NCBI GenBank assembly: GCA_024220525.1
Contig: JAMYWO010000473.1
Location: forward strand, 1-23,697
Origin: Cochliopodium minus
Taxonomy: Eukaryota; Discosea; Himatismenida; Cochliopodiidae
Direction of reading: 5' to 3'
DNA: 23,697 bases
The notes beneath the pieces are model-generated. The model made no database searches and had not been told where the DNA came from. It worked only from the letters and a program-made list of their open reading frames with translations. The translations under genes and the position numbers were made by a program. This document shows, in pieces, positions 19,262 through 23,697 of this stretch (positions are counted from its first letter, which is position 1; every line of letters begins with the position of its first letter).

Positions 19262-19878
19262 TTTTTGAGTCTATAGTTTGGTTTTTAATTGTTTTAAATT
19301 GTTTTTTTTTTTTTTAATTTTAAAAGCATTTTTTCCAATTGATTTAAAAATTAATTCAGAGAAAAAAATTTAAATATTAAAAAGATTATTATAATTTTAA
19401 ATTTAAGATAATTATTGAATGATGAGTGATCTTCAGTTGTAAAATTTAAGATTTTCAATATTTTAAGATTTTTAATTTATTCCTACTTAATTAATTTAAC
19501 CATAAATTGTAGATTTAAGAGAAAGAAAATTCATTTCACCAAATTTTGTGAAATTGTAAAATCTAATCATTCAAAAATTTGTTGCTATTGAAAAGAATTC
19601 TAATTCTAACCAAATACACCTGTTTATTTGAAAGAGAGAAAAGATTTTGAAAAATTTGATTTTTAACTCCTTGCATTCGAAAAAGATAGAAATGAATAAT
19701 TTTATTTGTACTTTGAATATTTTGTTTAAAGAATTCAATATTTTAAATAGTCAGAACTCACTTCCTTTTTCAAAAAAGATTTGTTTTTTAACAGGTTGAA
19801 GTAAAAAAGAAAGAATGTTTTATTAATATGTTTTATTATTATTTTTTCGATTTTTAATTTTATTAACTTTTCTACAAT
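19262..19878. other. Spacer between the two PEF genes
   Basis: This 617-bp AT-rich stretch holds the promoter of PEF copy 1 and the 3' end of copy 2. No open frame worth calling was seen, nor any remnant of a third copy. A near-perfect 22-bp palindrome (19533-19554) is listed separately. A poly-T run at about 19300-19315 lies upstream of the copy 1 start on the minus strand (as poly-A). Confidence 0.4.
19533..19554. promoter_or_regulatory. 22-bp near-palindrome ATTTCACCAAATTTTGTGAAAT upstream of PEF copy 1
   Basis: The 7-bp arms ATTTCAC and GTGAAAT pair perfectly and the centre mismatches at only one base pair. It lies about 270 bp upstream of the PEF copy 1 start. Half-sites of the same kind (AATTTCACAAA) occur near 11084, 11193 and 21320, all in spacers upstream of genes. 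It is a possible transcription-factor site; function is inferred only from symmetry and position. Confidence 0.35.
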
Positions 19879-20903
19879 TTATTTAGAAAATTGATTGAAT
19901 CTTTCTGGAAATTTGATATGAATCACCATTTGAATAAATTCGGAAGGACTTATCTCACCAGATCTGTCACTGTCTGCTTCGTTGAAGAATTTCCTGACAA
20001 CTTCTTCTCCATATCCTTGCAATCCCAAATAACCAACGACATTTCTAATTTCGTTGAATTGTAACTTTCCATCACCACTCGTATCAGCTTGGCGAAAATG
20101 AATCATTGCGAACTAAAAATGAAAAAAATAAAGATTAAAAACTTTAATATCAATGTGATTCTCAAAACTAATATTAAACTAAAAAAATTAATAAATTTTT
20201 CTTACTTGTAAGAAAAGAATGGTTCCAACTGCAGCGCAGAAGTCAAAACATCCAGCACAGTTTCTATCTGCGATAACTGTGATAGAGTAAGAGACTTGAT
20301 CGTTGAAATCATATCCATTTTCCTTTAAGAACTGTTTCATGCATTGATTATTTATTTTTCCACTCCTATTGCTGTCTAACTTTTCAAAGCTTTCTTTGAT
20401 TGTGGTGAGGAAAGTGATCACTTGAATGAATTCTCCATAATGAAAATCATTGGCAGAAATGAAAAAAGTTTTGAGATTGGACATCACTTTTGGATCACTG
20501 AAATAGAATCCTGCTCCCTATTTAAATTTTTTTTGAAAATTGAAATTTTTTTTATTTTTTTCGGCTTTTTTTATTATTTTATTTTACATTCAACAAAGCT
20601 TCAAAATTTGATGGCTAAATTAACAAAAATTTAATTTTTAAAAATAAATTAAAAAGCCGAATTTTTTTTTACACTTGTGAATGCTTTTTTCTCAGGATCA
20701 TAATTCTGAAATTGATTTGTCAATTCTTGCACTCTTTGTTCTGAAAGAATCTGTTTTTGTGGTTGCTGTTGGTTGTTCATTTGTTGGGGTTGATTCATTG
20801 AGGTTTGTTGTTGTTGATTATTCCATGATTGTTGATTGTTCATTTGGGGTTGTTGATTCCATTGTTGTTGCATTGGTGGTTGTTGATCCATTTGATTATA
20901 CAT
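19879..20903 (-). CDS. Penta-EF-hand calcium-binding protein, copy 2 (tandem paralogue)
   Basis: Exons 20903-20673, 20614-20588, 20517-20206 and 20112-19879 (all phase 0) give 267 residues. The exon structure is the same as copy 1: exons 2, 3 and 4 have identical lengths, and parts of the introns are still alignable. The Gln/Asn-rich N-terminus is 21 residues shorter. Hands four and five are identical in their loops to copy 1 (DTSGDGKLQFNE, DSDRSGEISPSE). Differences cluster in the degenerate hands: loop two reads DSNRSGKINNQC and loop three ADRNCAGCFDFC. The gene is divergent from the acyltransferase, with a 489-bp spacer. The close similarity indicates a recent duplication or gene conversion; both copies look intact and may form homo- or heterodimers (inference). 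Confidence 0.88.
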
Positions 20904-21392
20904 TTCTAATTAGTTTTTTGTTAAATTTTGTTTTCAAGTTTTTTTTTTTTTTTTTGGTTTTGGATTGAAATTTTTTTTTTATTATATTTAAACTATTATC
21001 AGCGAATTTATTAAACCAAAAAAATTATTATAATTAATATTCCAAGGAAAAGAATAGTTGAATCTGCCTTGCATTTTTTAAAGATTTCAAAAAATTTAGG
21101 ATTTTTAAAATTTAATTATTTAATAAAATGCTTTTTTAAAATCAAGTTGTCTTTTTTTTTTTTTTGATTCAAATTCACCAATTCCATTAGACAAGATCTT
21201 TCAAACTGTTCCAATTGTTGTAAAGGATTTTTTAATTTTATTTTGAGTTGTAATGATTCAATTCTAAACAAGTAAATATGAGATTTGATATGGTTGTTTG
21301 CGGACCTCTTTAAAATTTAATTTCACAAAGATTTATAAAAATAAAATTGTAATAAAAACCACCAATTTTATTGAACCATTTCATTTTGAAAA
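20904..21392. promoter_or_regulatory. Divergent spacer between PEF copy 2 and the acyltransferase
   Basis: These 489 bp are AT-rich with T-runs at about 20938-20955 and 21151-21166. It must carry promoters in both directions. A half-site AATTTCACAAAG lies near 21320, about 70 bp before the acyltransferase ATG. No coding sequence or RNA gene was seen. Confidence 0.35.
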
Positions 21393-23382
21393 ATGAGAAG
21401 GAAACCAAAAGAAAATAATCTTAATGAAAATCAGAGGACATTCAGGGAAGATATAAATGGATTGAGGGCCATAGCAGTGATATTGGTTGTCTTTCATCAT
21501 TATATCAGATCTGTTTTTCCTGGAGGGTAAATGGAATTCCAATATAATAATTGGGATAGTGATACATTTCTTAAATATAAATATATTAAACTATAAATTA
21601 TCTTAAATTCTCTCAATTTACGAAATTGAAGTAGTGATTGAATATAAAATCAATCGAAACGATCAAATCAATATATTTAAAAATTATATATTTATTTTCT
21701 TAAATCTTTGAACTTTAATATACCAATCAATCATCTTTCATTCATAAAAATAATTTCAAATTCAAATTCAAATTCAAAAAAAGATACATTGGAGTTGATA
21801 TATTCTTTGTTATATCAGGATTTTTGATAACAGGAAATTTAGTTCACGAACTAACAAACGCAAAATTCTCATTCGTTGAATTCTACACGAAAAGAATCAA
21901 AAGGATAGTTCCAGCCTCATCAGCATGCATCTTTGTAGTTCTACTGGCAAGTTACATCCTCAGAGTAGATTCAAACAAATTGAAAGAAACAGCACAAACA
22001 GCAATAGCAGGGACATTGTCACTCTCTAATTATTATAACTGCTTTTTTTTGAAGACAGGATATTTTGCGGATGATACTACAAAAATTCCTCTGCTACATT
22101 TTTGGTCATTAAGCGTTGAAATACAGTTTTACTTCATTTGGCCCTTGATATTGTATTTCACATTTAAGTCCTCTTACAATATTGTCATTATCATTTTAAT
22201 TATAATCGCATCTGTTCTTAGCGGACAATATTTTTACTACCAAAACCCTTCTATTGCATATTATACATTATTTACAAGAATGGGAGAGATGATGATTGGT
22301 TGTTTCCTTTTTTATTTCAAGCCAAAAATAGAAAGAAGCGTAGCGGAAATATTGGGATTTGTTTCCCTCCTAGTTATATTCACCGCCAATTTTTATTTCA
22401 CTGAAGCAACAGTCTTTCCAGGCTTCAACTCTCTCATTCCTTGCTTAGCAACATCCGTCCTGATAATTATAGGTCAAGATAACACTTTGTTCATCTACCA
22501 ACTTCTTTCATTCAAACTTTTGTCTGGCGTCGGACTGATCTCTTATTCTCTTTATCTCTACCATTGGCCCGTTTTGGCCATTCAAAGATATTTTTCTCCT
22601 AAAATCGATTTCATCCATTTCATCTTTTACACATCTCTTTTCACCTATTTGTCTTACGAATACATCGAAAAACCCTTCAGAACTATTTCTTTTTCTCCTA
22701 AAAAAACTTTTTTTTATCTTTTTGTTTTGCCTTTTGTAATTATTTCTTGTTTTTCTTTTTTGTTAATCTCCTATTCTGAAAACTTTTCTATTTCTCATCA
22801 AAAAGTTCGCTTGCCGAATGTCACAGACAGTTTCGACTTTGGTTCATTACATCCCGACTTCCATAATGATTACCAAGTTTGGAAATTACATGACTTTTCT
22901 AATTTTTTGGAAAATTGGGGAGGTGATCTCTCTTTACCCTCTTCGAAATCTCTTTTGATAGTAATCATTTTTATAACAATTTTTATTCTGGTTTTTTTCC
23001 AATTTGTATTATTATTTTATTTTTTAAATTTATTTTATTTAATTAATTGTTTTTTTTATCGATTTTATTTTATGTTTTCAAAATTAATTTTTATTTTTTT
23101 TGAATTATATTGTAAATTGAATTTATTTTTTATTTTTAGGTTGGAGATTCTTACAGTATGCATTTCTTTCCAATGATGGAAGTATTCGCAGAAGAGTTAG
23201 GAATTAAATACTACAAATATTACAAAAGTCACATTTGTGGGTTTTACAACTCCGAAGAAATCAAAGATATCTTCAACGAATCTCCCGTGATTGTTCTTGT
23301 CGCGATGTGGAATCGTTGGGGAATCAAGAATCAACTTTGTATAAAAGAAACAATTGAAGCATTAAGAGAAATGAACAAAAAG
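21393..23382 (+). CDS. OafA-type membrane acyltransferase 3 fused to an SGNH domain, 3' end missing
   Basis: Exons 21393-21526, 21784-22960 and 23140-23382 join in phase to 518 residues. The N-terminal half is the ten-helix acyltransferase-3 domain: FREDINGLRAIAVILVVFHHY with the catalytic His, FPGGYIGVDIFFVISGFLITG across the first splice, FYTKRIKRIVPAS with the conserved Arg pair, PLLHFWSLSVEIQFYFIWPL, and ISYSLYLYHWPVLAIQ. After the last membrane helix and a luminal linker, exon 3 begins VGDSYSMHFFPMME, the GDS block of an SGNH hydrolase-like domain, as in bacterial OafA. These proteins pass acyl groups through the membrane onto surface glycans or lipids. The SGNH blocks with Asn and the final DxxH are absent because the frame stops at donor 23383; reading on gives VIK and TGA. 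The structure is bacterial-like but intron-bearing; transfer from bacteria is possible. Confidence 0.88.
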
Positions 23383-23556
23383 GTAATAAAATGATAAATA
23401 AATAAAATAAATAAAAAATAAAATAGTAAAAAAAAAATTTAATAAATGAAAAATAAAAAAATAAAAAATAAATAAATAAAAAAATAAAATAAAATAAATA
23501 ATCATCAATTAAAAAAATAAAAAAAAAAAAAAAAAAATGAAAATAAAAATATTTAC
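23383..23556. repeat. A-rich low-complexity tract between two unfinished convergent genes
   Basis: From the 5' splice site of acyltransferase exon 3 to the 5' splice site (minus strand) of the RBR exon, the sequence is almost only A with scattered T, G and C (AATAAA-like words throughout, A20-type run at about 23518-23537). No exon of either gene can be placed in it. This mirrors the tract at 2629-2849. Confidence 0.9.
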
Positions 23557-23697
23557 CATTACCACAGCTAGGGTTAGGGCAATAGGAAAGATTCTTTTTG
23601 GTCTCCACAAAAGACTTAACGTAAAAATATTTGAATCTCTCAAAGTCTTTTGGGTCAGCATTTTTCTTCCAGTCCAATGAAGTCAACTTTGTGTTGC
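23557..23697 (-). CDS. RBR (Ariadne-type) E3 ubiquitin ligase, one partial exon
   Basis: The minus strand from the window edge to donor 23556 encodes about 47 residues. The run FERFKYFYVKSFVETKK, then NLSYCPNPSCGN, matches the region between RING1 and the in-between-RING domain of Ariadne-family ligases (for example the KYQHLITNSFVE then LLKWCPAPDC pattern). The Cys pair CPNPSC is the first zinc-binding pair of the IBR domain. RBR ligases take ubiquitin from an E2 onto a RING2 cysteine before passing it to substrate. RING1 should lie beyond the right edge. The rest of IBR and RING2 should lie to the left but is not there, since an A-rich tract and an opposite-strand gene follow. Confidence 0.78.

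Noticed and set aside
23565-23582. Telomere-like CTAGGGTTAGGG on the plus strand near the right edge
   Set aside because: On the minus strand these bases encode the CPNPSC zinc-binding motif of the RBR exon in an open frame. There is no tandem TTAGGG array.

Overview
This is about 23.7 kb of a very AT-rich eukaryotic nuclear genome. Almost every gene is interrupted by short, AT-rich spliceosomal introns (GTAAR or GTTAA donors, TAG/AAG/CAG acceptors), the standard code is used (TAA and TGA stops), and there are A/T homopolymers, (ATTTTTT)n tracts and asparagine-rich protein segments. With Rab11, a RhoGEF, penta-EF-hand proteins, an Ariadne-type RBR ligase and a NACHT-ankyrin protein, this fits a free-living protist, probably amoeboid (Amoebozoa, Heterolobosea or Anaeramoebae are all possible). 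The lineage cannot be settled from the window.

Layout. At 103-880 (-) is a Rab11-type GTPase whose last exon lies off the left edge. Head-to-head with it, 1415-2628 (+), are the first four exons of a soluble pyridine nucleotide transhydrogenase (SthA) with a mitochondrial-type N-terminus. Its reading frame stops at an unused 5' splice site. After a 220-bp (ATTTTTT)n tract comes a minus-strand RhoGEF (7014 to 2850), also unfinished at a 5' splice site and pointing at the same tract. Next on the minus strand are a class IV aminotransferase-like PLP enzyme (8404-7248) and an unrecognised lysine/serine-rich protein of about 674 residues (10634-8554).

A divergent AT-rich spacer (10635-11582) leads to a plus-strand block. 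It holds a seven-exon, 828-residue protein of unknown function (11583-14447), then an NLR-like STAND gene made of a helical N-terminal region, a coiled coil and a NACHT NTPase (14532-16833), followed by about ten ankyrin repeats (16848-18172). The ankyrin part is almost certainly part of the same gene, but the two frames do not join in an obvious way. This block is the best candidate for an undescribed, possibly immune-type, system. Only 31 bp separate it from two tandem, nearly identical penta-EF-hand genes on the minus strand (18204-19261 and 19879-20903). Divergent from these is a plus-strand OafA-type membrane acyltransferase fused to an SGNH domain (21393-23382). It again stops at a 5' splice site in front of an A-rich tract, on whose other side is the 3' end of a minus-strand RBR ubiquitin-ligase exon, also unfinished.

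The main structural message is that two places (2629-2849 and 23383-23556) have two convergent genes both running into a low-complexity tract with missing 3' exons. This suggests assembly joins or real rearrangement breakpoints at intronic simple repeats, so gene order across those two points should not be trusted. No tRNA, rRNA, CRISPR array, transposase or viral element was seen.
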